Shown piece after piece: positions 6,211 through 14,186 of a DNA stretch of 15,368 nucleotides (position 1 is its first letter; each line of letters starts with the position of its first letter). The notes under the pieces were generated by a model. The model saw only the letters and a program-made list of their open reading frames with translations. It was not told the DNA's origin and did not search any database. The stretch comes from JALOTE01 sp031422195. Lineage in GTDB: Bacteria; Pseudomonadota; Alphaproteobacteria; Rhizobiales; Rhizobiaceae. A program made the translations under genes and the position numbers. The DNA lies in NCBI GenBank assembly GCA_031422195.1, contig JANOPZ010000041.1:1-15368 (forward strand). Reading direction: 5' to 3'.

Positions 6211-6996
6211 ATGGCCGATGCTGCTCAAAAATCCAACGCCGAAAAAATGACTGTGTCTGACACCGAAGTTGCTGTTGAACTCATCGGGATGAACAAATGG
6301 TATGGTAGCTTCCATGTGCTGCGGGATATTGATTTGAAAGTCATGCGCGGTGAACGCATTGTGGTGGCGGGCCCGTCCGGCTCAGGCAAATCCACCATGA
6401 TCCGCTGCATCAACCGGCTTGAAGAGCACCAGAAGGGCCGCATTCTGGTAGACGGCATTGAACTGACCAATGATTTGAAAAAGATCGACGAAGTGCGCCG
6501 CGAAGTTGGTATGGTGTTCCAGCATTTTAACCTGTTTCCTCATTTAACAATTCTGGAAAACTGCACGCTCGCCCCGATTTGGGTGCGCAAAATGCCTAAA
6601 AAGCAGGCCGAAGAAATTGCGATGCATTATCTAACCCGCGTCAAAATTCCAGAGCAGGCGCTTAAATATCCCGGCCAATTATCCGGCGGCCAGCAACAGC
6701 GTGTCGCTATTGCGCGTGCTCTCTGCATGAATCCTCGCATTATGCTGTTTGATGAGCCAACCTCTGCACTTGACCCTGAAATGATCAAGGAGGTCTTGGA
6801 AACCATGGTGGGACTGGCTGAAGATGGCATGACGATGGTTTGCGTAACCCATGAAATGGGCTTTGCCCGGCAGGTCGCCAACCGTGTGATTTTCATGGAT
6901 CAGGGCCAAATTGTTGAACAAAACACGCCCGACGAGTTTTTCGACAACCCGCAGCATGAGCGCACAAAACTATTCTTAAGCCAGATTTTGCACTAG
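6211..6996 (+). CDS. aapP: General L-amino acid ABC transporter ATP-binding protein AapP
   Basis: The 261-residue product is the ATPase of the importer, in the polar-amino-acid uptake class of ABC proteins. All motifs are intact: Walker A G-P-S-G-S-G-K-S-T (54-62), Q-loop Gln104 in M-V-F-Q-H-F-N-L-F-P, signature L-S-G-G-Q (157-161), Walker B I-M-L-F-D-E (177-182), D-loop S-A-L-D and switch His214 in V-T-H-E-M-G-F-A. The ATG at 6211 is preferred to a TTG at 6202 because AAAAGGA lies 10 bases upstream. The first ~20 residues are a polar extension before the ABC core. It ends the operon; no terminator is seen and the next gene is convergent with 2 bp between stops. Confidence 0.96.
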   Translation: MADAAQKSNAEKMTVSDTEVAVELIGMNKWYGSFHVLRDIDLKVMRGERIVVAGPSGSGKSTMIRCINRLEEHQKGRILVDGIELTNDLKKIDEVRREVGMVFQHFNLFPHLTILENCTLAPIWVRKMPKKQAEEIAMHYLTRVKIPEQALKYPGQLSGGQQQRVAIARALCMNPRIMLFDEPTSALDPEMIKEVLETMVGLAEDGMTMVCVTHEMGFARQVANRVIFMDQGQIVEQNTPDEFFDNPQHERTKLFLSQILH

Positions 6997-6998
6997 AG

Positions 6999-8093
6999 TT
7001 AACCGCCGTAAAGCCAATCCAAGCGCTTGAGTAGAATTGCAGGTGGAATAATGAACATGCCTGCATTTCGGCCAAGCGCCATCATGCCTCTCATTTGATA
7101 GATCGCACGGTTTTGGATTGAGAGGGCAGCAACGCGCGCAATTCGCGGCTGCCGTATTGCTTGAAACGTTGCAAATGCGGCCTCTATTGAGGCGCTGTTT
7201 TGGACGCAATCAGCCAAGACCGCTGCATCTTCAATCGCCATTGCGCCACCTTGCGCGGCATGCGGCGTCATGGCGTGTGCGGCATCGCCAATCATCAAAA
7301 GTCGGCCTTGCTGCCACAATTTGCTCTGAACCGAAGCCAAAGGCCACGCTTTCCAGTTTTGAGCACCGGCAATAAGCTCCGCTGAGTGTCCGCCAAAACC
7401 GGCCCCCGTTGGCACTTGTTTGCAGTCTGATACAAACACTAAATTCAGTTCCGGCCGTTGCCCCATTTTGTAGGCCACCAAATGCGCACCCGAATTCATA
7501 TAAACACAGACTGCATTCTGGGTTGAATTTGAAAGTGGCAATGTTGCCCGCCATGCAGTTTGGCCGTTGGCAAACACTTTTGCATCCGGGTCAATGTGTG
7601 CCCGCAAAGCGGAATTAATACCATCAGCTGCAATGAGGAAATCATATTTTTGGCCAGTAATTTCAATGCCATCTGGAACTCTATTGAATCTATTTATCAA
7701 AGTGCCGGTTTCAATTTTAACCAGCGGGTTTTTGATTGCCGTTTCCAGTAGCACCCTCTGCAAATCTCCGCGATATGTCACTGTATAAGGTGCACCATAG
7801 CGCTCCGTCATCATCGCCTTGAAAGGCAGCAAGCTTAAGAGGCGCCCTGTTTGGCCATCCATAAGCTGTATGCTTTCAGGCTCAAAACCAATAGATTTAA
7901 TGGCGCCAGCAAGCGCAAGGGCGCTCAAAACTTTGTTGGCATTGGGCGATAATTGAATCCCCGCGCCAATATCCTCGAAGGTCTCGGTCCGCTCAAATAT
8001 CGTAACTTGATGCCCATTTTTTGACAGAGCCAGTGCCGCTGTCAGCCCGGCAATTCCGCCGCCTGCAACGGCGATGTTTAACGCTTGTCTCAA
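6999..8093 (-). CDS. FAD-dependent aromatic-type monooxygenase (salicylate hydroxylase-like)
   Basis: The 364-residue protein is a group A flavin monooxygenase. Visible motifs are the FAD-binding G-G-G-I-A-G (11-16) with E-R at 34-35 closing the Rossmann unit, A-G-I-Q-L-S-P-N (44-51), the D-G motif at 157-158 (A-A-D-G-I-N-S-A-L-R) and G-D-A-A-H-A-M-T-P (269-277), which contacts the FAD ribose. The last is of salicylate/3-hydroxybenzoate hydroxylase type rather than the UbiH/COQ6 type, so a ring-hydroxylating role with NAD(P)H is the family expectation; the substrate is unknown. The start is TTG at 8093, because the FAD motif begins only ten residues later and no ATG precedes it in frame. TTGA overlaps the stop of the zinc-finger gene, so the two form a translationally coupled pair. 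Confidence 0.88.
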   Translation of the reverse strand: MRQALNIAVAGGGIAGLTAALALSKNGHQVTIFERTETFEDIGAGIQLSPNANKVLSALALAGAIKSIGFEPESIQLMDGQTGRLLSLLPFKAMMTERYGAPYTVTYRGDLQRVLLETAIKNPLVKIETGTLINRFNRVPDGIEITGQKYDFLIAADGINSALRAHIDPDAKVFANGQTAWRATLPLSNSTQNAVCVYMNSGAHLVAYKMGQRPELNLVFVSDCKQVPTGAGFGGHSAELIAGAQNWKAWPLASVQSKLWQQGRLLMIGDAAHAMTPHAAQGGAMAIEDAAVLADCVQNSASIEAAFATFQAIRQPRIARVAALSIQNRAIYQMRGMMALGRNAGMFIIPPAILLKRLDWLYGG

Positions 8094-8335
8094 GCAGCAA
8101 ACGCTTCAATAAGGCAGCCCGCAGGAATAGTTTCAGTCGGCCCAAGGGCAGGGTTAAACTTGTAAAGCGTCGAGCAATAGGGGCACACAACGTCTGTACC
8201 AGAACCCATGTCTAAAAAGACATGCGGATGGTCGAAAGGTGCAATTGCGCCGATGCACATGAATTCCTTTACGCCGATCTCAATCAACTTATGGCCGGCG
8301 GTGTTGTGAAAATGTGGAATGGTCGTATGTGCCAT
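8090..8335 (-). CDS. CHCC-type zinc-finger protein, NDUFS6-like
   Basis: The 81-residue protein carries C27-x8-H36-x14-C51-x2-C54 (including F-D-H-P-H and V-C-P-Y-C), the zf-CHCC pattern of the mitochondrial complex I subunit NDUFS6 and its alphaproteobacterial homologues. In that family Cys-His-Cys-Cys bind one zinc, and the protein is a supernumerary subunit or assembly factor of NADH:ubiquinone oxidoreductase. Residues before Cys27 are short and polar, with no signal peptide, fitting a cytoplasmic or membrane-peripheral protein. The ATG at 8335 has AGG 7 bases upstream. It is first in a two-gene unit with the monooxygenase and divergent from ppk. The role in complex I is by family; nothing else in the window belongs to that complex. 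Confidence 0.85.
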   Translation of the reverse strand: MAHTTIPHFHNTAGHKLIEIGVKEFMCIGAIAPFDHPHVFLDMGSGTDVVCPYCSTLYKFNPALGPTETIPAGCLIEAFAA

Positions 8336-8496
8336 GATGTGCCTGCAAGTTGTCTATGTCATTTACTCATTGCTTTAATCGCGATTTTTTTCAATGCTTC
8401 ATAGAACAGCTGACATGAACCATTGTCATCTTGTCGTTGCATTTTGCCCATAAGGGCGTCACTTTGATTGCTTATCGTTAGAAAGCTCGCGCGTAC
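8336..8496. promoter_or_regulatory. Divergent intergenic region between the zinc-finger gene and ppk
   Basis: These 161 bp must hold promoters for both directions, but I see no good -35/-10 pair. Two inverted repeats are present: TGACA-N8-TGTCA (8411-8428) and GCCC-ATAA-GGGC (8446-8457). No 11-bp spaced TGTCA direct repeat (Pho box) is visible despite the polyphosphate genes next door. A 30-codon open frame on the minus strand (8359-8451) lacks a ribosome binding site and is treated only as a curiosity. Confidence 0.45.
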
Positions 8497-10668
8497 GTGT
8501 TCAACCCACAACTCCCCACAGACCCAATCGTCCTGCGTCATTCCCCCAAACGTTATGTAAACCGCGAATATTCGTGGTTGCAGTTCAATTGGCGCGTGAT
8601 GGAAGAATCGCGCAATCCTCATCATCCGCCGTTGGAGCGTTTGCGGTTTTTGTCGATTTCGGCAGCCAATCTCGACGAGTTTTTCATGGTGCGGTTCGCT
8701 GGCCTTGCGGAACAAGAGCGCGAGGGTGTTATCACCCGCAGTCAAGACGGACTGACGCCCGGCGATCAACTGGAAGGCTTGACCCGGGAAACAGACCGGC
8801 TGCAGCAATCTCAGCACGAATGTTATAGTACGCTATGCGCAGAACTCGCACGCGACCAAGTTAAATTGCTAAACTTAAACCAACTGACACCCGATGAAAG
8901 CAAATGGCTTGATCAGGAATTTTATGATTCGATTTTTCCAGTTTTAACGCCTTTATCCATCGACCCTGCACATCCGTTTCCATTCATCCCCAATCTTGGC
9001 CTTTCTGTTGCCGCCCAGTTAAAACGCCAAGGCGACGGGCATTTGATGACAGCTTTATTGCGAGTTCCATTGCTGGCTATCCCGCGCTTTTTAGAGCTGC
9101 CGCGTGCCAGCGGGCGCGAACACCGCTTTGTTATGCTGGATGATGTTATCAGGGCCTATTTGCCAAATTTGTTCCCGGGATTTGACGTTCTTGCCTCTGG
9201 TACATTCCGTGTCATCCGTGACAGTGACCTTGAGGTCGAGGAAGAGGCAGAAGATTTAGTTCTATTGTTTGAAACGGCCATTAAACGCCGTCGCCGCGGC
9301 CTTGTAATTCGGGTGGAATTTGACAACCAAATGCCGCAAGACATGCGGGATTTTGTGGCTTTGGAATTGGGTGTGCCGTCTGCTGGCATAACGCTTTTAC
9401 CAGCGCCTTTGGCACTTGCCACGATATCAGCCATTTGTTCAGTCCCGCGCGATGATTTGAAATTTCGTCCTTACGTTGCCCGGTTTCCTGAACGAATTCG
9501 CGAAAATGGTGGCGATTGTTTTGCCGCTATCCGCGAAAAAGATATGGTGGTGCATCATCCCTATGAATCTTTTGATGTGGTTGTGCAGTTTTTGCGTCAG
9601 GCAGCAGCCGACCCGAATGTTGTGGCTATTAAACAAACGCTTTATCGCACTTCGAATGACAGCCCGATTGTGCGGGCATTAATGGACGCAGCGGAAGCTG
9701 GCAAATCGGTAACGGCGCTGGTCGAGCTGAAGGCCCGATTTGATGAAGAGGCCAATATCCGTTGGGCACGTGACTTAGAGCGCGCAGGCGTGCAAGTTGT
9801 ATTCGGCTTTATCGAAATGAAAACACATGCCAAAATTTCGCTGGTTGTGCGCCGCGAAGAAGGTTTGATGAGAACCTATGCGCATTTTGGCACCGGTAAT
9901 TATCACCCGCAAACAGCGCGTATTTATACTGACCTGTCATACTTTACCTGCAACCCAACACTTGCACGCGACGCCGCACACATTTTCAATTTCATTACGG
10001 GCTATGCCAAACCCACAGAAACCATGAAAATTGCGGTTTCGCCGCTTAATCTGCGCAAGCGAATTTTGTCGCATATTCTTGCTGAGGCTGAAAACGCAAA
10101 AGCTGGAAAGCCTGCTCGTATTTGGATGAAAATGAATTCATTGGTCGATGCCGCTGTCATTGACGCCCTTTATGATGCCAGCAATGCCGGTGTTGAAATT
10201 GATTTGATCGTGCGCGGTATTTGTTGCCTTCGTCCCGGCGTGCCAAACCTCTCAGATAACATCCGCGTTCGGTCGATTATCGGGCGTTTTTTAGAACACA
10301 GCCGCCTTTACTGCTTCGGCAATGGCCATGATCTGCCATCCCAGCATGCGCTGGTTTACATCGCTTCGGCCGATTTGATGCAGCGCAATCTTGACCGGCG
10401 TGTTGAAGTTTTGGTGCCCATCACGAACAAGACTGTGCATCAGCAGGCTTTGGACCAAATCATGCTGGCCAGTCTTATGGACAATCAGCAAAGCTATGAA
10501 GTATTGCCGGACGGAACGTCTCAGCGCATTGGTTTAGCAGCTGACGAGGAACCATTTAATGCGCAAGACTATTTTATGCATAACCCGTCGTTGTCTGGTC
10601 GTGGTGGTGCGCTTAAATCATCTGCGCCACAACGTATTAAACTTCGGGTGCGCCAAGCCAAGAAATAG
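8497..10668 (+). CDS. ppk1: Polyphosphate kinase 1
   Basis: At 723 residues this is a full-length PPK1, which transfers the terminal phosphate of ATP to growing polyphosphate, reversibly. The N-terminal domain opens with R-Y-V-N-R-E-Y-S-W-L-Q-F-N (19-31) and L-R-F-L-S-I-S-A-A-N-L-D-E-F-F-M-V-R (49-66). The two phospholipase-D-like catalytic domains carry the conserved histidines: His444 in K-T-H-A-K-I-S-L, the family's autophosphorylated residue, and His601 in F-L-E-H-S-R. A-H-F-G-T-G-N-Y-H (462-470) and R-N-L-D-R-R-V-E (630-637) are also intact. The start is GTG at 8497: an in-frame TAG lies at 8479-8481 and there is no other initiator between. The ribosome binding site is weak. Its stop is 14 bp before ppx, so the two genes are an operon with opposing activities. 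Confidence 0.96.
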   Translation: MFNPQLPTDPIVLRHSPKRYVNREYSWLQFNWRVMEESRNPHHPPLERLRFLSISAANLDEFFMVRFAGLAEQEREGVITRSQDGLTPGDQLEGLTRETDRLQQSQHECYSTLCAELARDQVKLLNLNQLTPDESKWLDQEFYDSIFPVLTPLSIDPAHPFPFIPNLGLSVAAQLKRQGDGHLMTALLRVPLLAIPRFLELPRASGREHRFVMLDDVIRAYLPNLFPGFDVLASGTFRVIRDSDLEVEEEAEDLVLLFETAIKRRRRGLVIRVEFDNQMPQDMRDFVALELGVPSAGITLLPAPLALATISAICSVPRDDLKFRPYVARFPERIRENGGDCFAAIREKDMVVHHPYESFDVVVQFLRQAAADPNVVAIKQTLYRTSNDSPIVRALMDAAEAGKSVTALVELKARFDEEANIRWARDLERAGVQVVFGFIEMKTHAKISLVVRREEGLMRTYAHFGTGNYHPQTARIYTDLSYFTCNPTLARDAAHIFNFITGYAKPTETMKIAVSPLNLRKRILSHILAEAENAKAGKPARIWMKMNSLVDAAVIDALYDASNAGVEIDLIVRGICCLRPGVPNLSDNIRVRSIIGRFLEHSRLYCFGNGHDLPSQHALVYIASADLMQRNLDRRVEVLVPITNKTVHQQALDQIMLASLMDNQQSYEVLPDGTSQRIGLAADEEPFNAQDYFMHNPSLSGRGGALKSSAPQRIKLRVRQAKK

Positions 10669-10682
10669 ATCTGAATTCTATT
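10664..10682 (+). repeat. Inverted repeat AATAGA-N7-TCTATT at the ppk/ppx junction
   Basis: Arms 10664-10669 and 10677-10682 overlap the ppk TAG and abut the ppx ATG. The hairpin is weak (one G-C pair per stem) and could merely reflect base composition, but it replaces any ribosome binding site for ppx. Confidence 0.3.
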
Positions 10683-12200
10683 ATGGCGGCTGAAGCTCAA
10701 GGCCGCCTCAAGGGCCGCCATCCGGTTGCCATTATCGACATCGGGTCCAACTCAGTGCGTCTGGTAATCTATGAGGGCATTGTTCGTTCGCCATCCATTT
10801 TGTTCAATGAGAAAGTAATGGCCGGCCTTGGCCGCGGCCTTGCCAAAACCGGCAAGCTTGATCAAACGGCAATGACATTGACCGTTAATGCGCTTCGCCG
10901 GTTTCGCGGGCTGGCTGATCAGGCGGGTGCCGCCGATATTCATGTCATTGCCACAGCTGCTGCACGCGAAGCTACCAATGGCCCTGAATTTATCGCTGAA
11001 GCCAGTCATGCGGTTGGCGTACCGATCCGCCTATTATCGGGCCGCGAAGAGGCCCACTATGCCGCAATGGGTGTAATTTCTGGTTTTCACGGGGCTGACG
11101 GAATTGTTGCCGACATGGGTGGCGGCTCGCTCGAATTGGTTGAGGTTAAAGACCATGCCGTCGGCGAAGGCATTACGTTGCCACTAGGAGGTCTTCGCAT
11201 TTCAGAAGACGCTGAAAACAATCTTGCTAATGCCCGCAAAATTGCAAAACACGAAATTGAACAAGGCAAATTTTTGAGTGTCGGGGCAGGACGCACACTT
11301 TATGCTGTCGGCGGCACTTGGCGCAACTTAGGTCAATTGCATATGCGCTCGACCGATTATCCCATTTCAATTATCCATGAATATGCGGTGCCGGCGCTCG
11401 AGTTCCGCGCGTTTTTGGAAGAAGTGGGTTCATCGCGGATCGATAAAATCAAAGGTTATAGTGAGCTTGGCAAAAGCCGCCGCGCGCTTGTGCCTTATGG
11501 TGCTATCGTTTTGGCCGAATTAATCGACCGCATTAAACCTGCCCGCGTTTCAATATCCGCCTATGGCGTGCGCGAAGGCTATCTTTACAGCCTCCTGAGC
11601 GAAACGGACCGGGTTGCAGACCCGCTTCTGATTGCAGCCGATGAGTTTGCAGTTTTACGTGCTCGCTCGCCGCGCCATGCCCGCGAACTGGCTGAATGGA
11701 CAGGAAGAGCATTTCACGCTTTAGGCATTAATGAAACTGTTGACGAGGTGCGTTGGCGCAAAGCCGCTTGCCTTATGGCCGATGTGGCTTGGCGCTCGCA
11801 CCCTGATTATCGCGGGCTTCAAGCGTTTAACCTAATTTCACATGGTGCGTTTGTTGGTATTGATCATGCAGGCCGCGCTTACATCGCGCTTGCCAATTAT
11901 TACCGCTATGAAGGAGACGCCCATCCTGAAACTGCGCCCGGCATTGAGAAGTTGATGAATGACCGCATCCAATTCCGCGCCCATGTCTTAGGCTTGATGA
12001 TGCGTGTGGTTTATTTGTTATCAGCATCCATGCCTGGAATGATTCCAGACATTTTAACGACAAAAGTCTCGGACACAGAAGTCCAGCTTTCTTTGCCGCC
12101 CAGAGCAGCTGGTATGCTGGCTGATAAATTCCTCGACAGGCTCGGCCATCTTGGCCGTTTTGCCGGCAAGAAAATTTCTGTCTCAGTCCGGCCGCAATAA
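10683..12200 (+). CDS. ppx: Exopolyphosphatase (Ppx/GppA family)
   Basis: The 505-residue product removes terminal phosphates from polyphosphate; relatives hydrolyse pppGpp. The N-terminal half has the sugar-kinase/actin-like fold: phosphate loop I-I-D-I-G-S-N-S-V-R-L (18-28), A-T-A-A-A-R-E-A-T-N (90-99), S-G-R-E-E-A-H-Y-A (119-127) with the catalytic-type Glu, and V-A-D-M-G-G-G-S-L-E-L-V (142-153). The C-terminal part (from about residue 310) is the HD-like helical domain found in long Ppx proteins, with A-W-R-S-H-P-D-Y-R. Directly following ppk indicates exopolyphosphatase rather than a stand-alone GppA. No Shine-Dalgarno sequence precedes the ATG; the 14 bp between the genes instead belong to an AT-rich inverted repeat, so translation may depend on ribosomes finishing ppk. 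Confidence 0.93.
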   Translation: MAAEAQGRLKGRHPVAIIDIGSNSVRLVIYEGIVRSPSILFNEKVMAGLGRGLAKTGKLDQTAMTLTVNALRRFRGLADQAGAADIHVIATAAAREATNGPEFIAEASHAVGVPIRLLSGREEAHYAAMGVISGFHGADGIVADMGGGSLELVEVKDHAVGEGITLPLGGLRISEDAENNLANARKIAKHEIEQGKFLSVGAGRTLYAVGGTWRNLGQLHMRSTDYPISIIHEYAVPALEFRAFLEEVGSSRIDKIKGYSELGKSRRALVPYGAIVLAELIDRIKPARVSISAYGVREGYLYSLLSETDRVADPLLIAADEFAVLRARSPRHARELAEWTGRAFHALGINETVDEVRWRKAACLMADVAWRSHPDYRGLQAFNLISHGAFVGIDHAGRAYIALANYYRYEGDAHPETAPGIEKLMNDRIQFRAHVLGLMMRVVYLLSASMPGMIPDILTTKVSDTEVQLSLPPRAAGMLADKFLDRLGHLGRFAGKKISVSVRPQ

Positions 12201-12228
12201 TCGAGATCAAATTTTTACCGGTTTTATA

Positions 12229-12259
12229 TTGACTTAAAATAACTGGACTTGCTTTTTAT
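12229..12259 (+). promoter_or_regulatory. Weak possible promoter before the secreted-protein gene
   Basis: TTGACT (12229-12234) is a good -35, but the best -10 candidates, TTTTTA or TTTTAT (12253-12259), sit at 18-19 bp spacing and match poorly. With 105 bp after ppx and no terminator, read-through from ppx is also plausible. Confidence 0.3.
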
Positions 12260-12305
12260 GGGTGAAGCATTCAGGTTAATGACGCAACGGCAGCGGGAGC
12301 CTGAC

Positions 12306-12875
12306 ATGCGACATTTTTTATCAGTTTTCACTGCCTTTCTATTTTTTGTTTCGTCTTCCAGTTTGGCAATTTCTGGCCCTTTGGCTGAAGGCGCTGCAAA
12401 AGCCGAAAGCTTAATTCCAACCGATGCATCCCAAGCAGCCACAATAGCGAGGTTTGCTGCGGCTGAGTTTATTTCCAAGCTTCCCATCGTCGCCAGCAAT
12501 GCAACATTCGTTTCCGGATCGCCCGAAGGTTTCCGGATGTATGATAAACGTGAGCCGGTCTTCAAAACGGGCGAGCCATTGATTACCTATGCTGAAGTCG
12601 GCGGCTTGGATTGGAAAAAGGGCGGACGGGGTTCTGTCAGCGGGTTTGTAGCCGACTTGCAATTATTGGCCACTGATGGAACAGTTCTTGCAGAACAGGC
12701 TGCATTTGGAAATTTCACGTTTAACGCCGTAGAGCCTTCGCAAGAGGTGATGGCAGTATTAACGTTGACGGCTGGTGGCCTCCCGGCGGGCGAGTACAAA
12801 GTGCGTTACGTCTTAAAAGATGCAAATTCGGCTGACACGACAACGATCGAGCAGTCGTTTAAAATTGTGGAATAG
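12306..12875 (+). CDS. Secreted protein of unknown function
   Basis: The 189-residue product starts with a classical signal peptide (MRH, then a hydrophobic F-L-S-V-F-T-A-F-L-F-F-V run, small residues to about 24). An Ala-rich helical part (about 30-65) is followed by a beta-rich domain: V-F-K-T-G-E-P-L-I-T-Y-A-E-V, G-L-D-W-K-K, a strand-like F-V-A-D-L-Q-L-L-A-T-D-G-T-V-L, and near the C-terminus L-P-A-G-E-Y-K-V-R-Y-V-L-K-D. That layout suggests an Ig-like sandwich; I recall exported hypothetical proteins in Rhizobiales with a similar F-K-x-G-E-P-L and L-x-x-G-x-Y-x-x-R pattern, but no function. ATG 12306 is chosen over an upstream in-frame start at 12249 because it begins the signal peptide and has GGGAG about 7 bases before it. 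It faces rnd, 9 bp between stops. Confidence 0.8.
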   Translation: MRHFLSVFTAFLFFVSSSSLAISGPLAEGAAKAESLIPTDASQAATIARFAAAEFISKLPIVASNATFVSGSPEGFRMYDKREPVFKTGEPLITYAEVGGLDWKKGGRGSVSGFVADLQLLATDGTVLAEQAAFGNFTFNAVEPSQEVMAVLTLTAGGLPAGEYKVRYVLKDANSADTTTIEQSFKIVE

Positions 12876-12884
12876 CAAGTCGAC

Positions 12885-14042
12885 CTAAAGATCCATCACT
12901 TCCAGTTTCCGCTCACGAAACCGCAGCGCACTTTGGCCTGACACGAGTTTTAGTGCCAAGTCACCGAACAAATCACGACGCCAACCGGTGAGGGCAGGGA
13001 TGTCGGCTGTCTCACCAAGTTCGGCCAATTTATTCAAATCATCATTATTGGCAATCATCCGCGCCGCAACTTCCTCGCGCTCGCAGACGAGTTTCAATAA
13101 CACGCGCAAAATATCGGCAGCGGCGCTGGTGCTTTCATTGATTGGCTTGTGGCGTGGTAGCTTCGGCAAATCCTCGCGCGGGGTCGCAAGCGCAGTTTGA
13201 ATGGCTTCAACCAGAGCGCCGGCACTCGACGAGCGTTCCCAGCCTTTGGGAATTGTCCGCAGCTTTGACAAAGCTTCGGCATCTTTCGGCTGTTGCTGCG
13301 CAATTTCAAAAATGGCATCGTCCTTTAGAACGCGCGAACGTGGCACGTTACGGCTGCGCGCTTCACGCTCCCGCCAAGCCGCGACATGCTGCACGATGCA
13401 AACTTCCATCGGCTTATTAAACCGGCCTTTGACACGGCTCCAGGCATCTTCCGGCGCTACGTCGTATGTCTCATACGCGACCAGCGAGGCCATTTCATCG
13501 GCCAGCCATTCGGTGCGGCCGCCTTCTTCGAGTTTGGCTTTCAGCGCCACATAAACATCACACAAATGCGTTACATCAGCGGCGGCATAGTCCAGCTGCG
13601 CCTCCGTCAAAGGCCGTTGGCTCCAATCGGTAAAGCGGGACGATTTGTCAATTTTGCCGCCGGTTAGCCGCGAAACCAATTGCTCATAGCCAACCTGTTC
13701 GCCAAAACCGCACACCATTGCTGCCACTTGCGTATCAAACATCGGCATCGGCACAAAGCCGCCGCGATTGACCATAATTTCCACATCTTGACGTGCCGCG
13801 TGGAACACTTTCAAAACTTGGGCATTGCCCATCAACTCAAAGAACGGGGCCAAATCAATGCCTGCCGCAAGGGGGTCAATCACATAATCTTCACCCGGAA
13901 TAGCCACCTGTATCAAGCACAGAATAGGCCAAAACGTCGTTTCCCGCATAAACTCGGTATCAACGGTGATAAAAGGGGCGGATGCAAACCGCTCCATGGC
14001 AGCTTTGAGAGCAGGAGTTGTGGTTATCAGGTTCATGGTCAT
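12885..14042 (-). CDS. rnd: Ribonuclease D
   Basis: The 385-residue protein is a 3'-to-5' exoribonuclease that trims tRNA and other stable RNA precursors. The DEDDy exonuclease core is intact: Asp28 and Glu30 in T-V-D-T-E-F, Asp86 in H-A-A-R-Q-D-V-E-I-M, and Tyr152/Asp156 in L-D-Y-A-A-A-D-V-T-H-L. An HRDC-type helical domain follows (about 210-290), then a second, more diverged helical domain to the end, as in full-length RNase D. Two starts are possible, ATG at 14042 (MTMNLIT) and ATG at 14036 (MNLIT); neither has a strong ribosome binding site and the second may fit the family better. The gene is divergent from aspS, 144 bp from the chosen AspRS start. Confidence 0.95.
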   Translation of the reverse strand: MTMNLITTTPALKAAMERFASAPFITVDTEFMRETTFWPILCLIQVAIPGEDYVIDPLAAGIDLAPFFELMGNAQVLKVFHAARQDVEIMVNRGGFVPMPMFDTQVAAMVCGFGEQVGYEQLVSRLTGGKIDKSSRFTDWSQRPLTEAQLDYAAADVTHLCDVYVALKAKLEEGGRTEWLADEMASLVAYETYDVAPEDAWSRVKGRFNKPMEVCIVQHVAAWREREARSRNVPRSRVLKDDAIFEIAQQQPKDAEALSKLRTIPKGWERSSSAGALVEAIQTALATPREDLPKLPRHKPINESTSAAADILRVLLKLVCEREEVAARMIANNDDLNKLAELGETADIPALTGWRRDLFGDLALKLVSGQSALRFRERKLEVMDL

Positions 14043-14103
14043 CGCGCATAGTTGAAATGAGGGGGCTTGTCGCGGGAAATAATGTCGCTTGGCTTCACTG
14101 TCC

Positions 14104-14132
14104 TTGACAAACCTACGTCGACAAGGCTTTTC
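14104..14132 (+). promoter_or_regulatory. Possible aspS promoter
   Basis: CTTGACA (TTGACA at 14104-14109) is a consensus -35 of alphaproteobacterial housekeeping promoters. At 17-bp spacing the -10 would be CTTTTC (14127-14132), a poor match. It is correctly oriented and about 70 bp before aspS, in the only gap where its promoter can lie. Confidence 0.4.
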
Positions 14133-14186
14133 CGACTTTCAGACTGATAGTGTCACTTAAGATTGAGAACCAGCATGCCGAGCAAA

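Noticed and set aside
8400..8496. PhoB box before ppk
   Set aside because: TGTCA-like elements occur but spaced 8 or 13 bases or inverted, not the 11-bp direct repeat of a Pho box.
8359..8817. 152-codon minus-strand frame antisense to ppk
   Set aside because: Most of it lies opposite the conserved PPK N-terminal domain, has no recognisable motif and no ribosome binding site; it is a shadow of ppk codon use.
13201..14051. Plus-strand open frames opposite rnd (for example 13201-13554 and 13680-14051)
   Set aside because: They run antisense to well-conserved RNase D domains, show low-complexity composition and no family resemblance.
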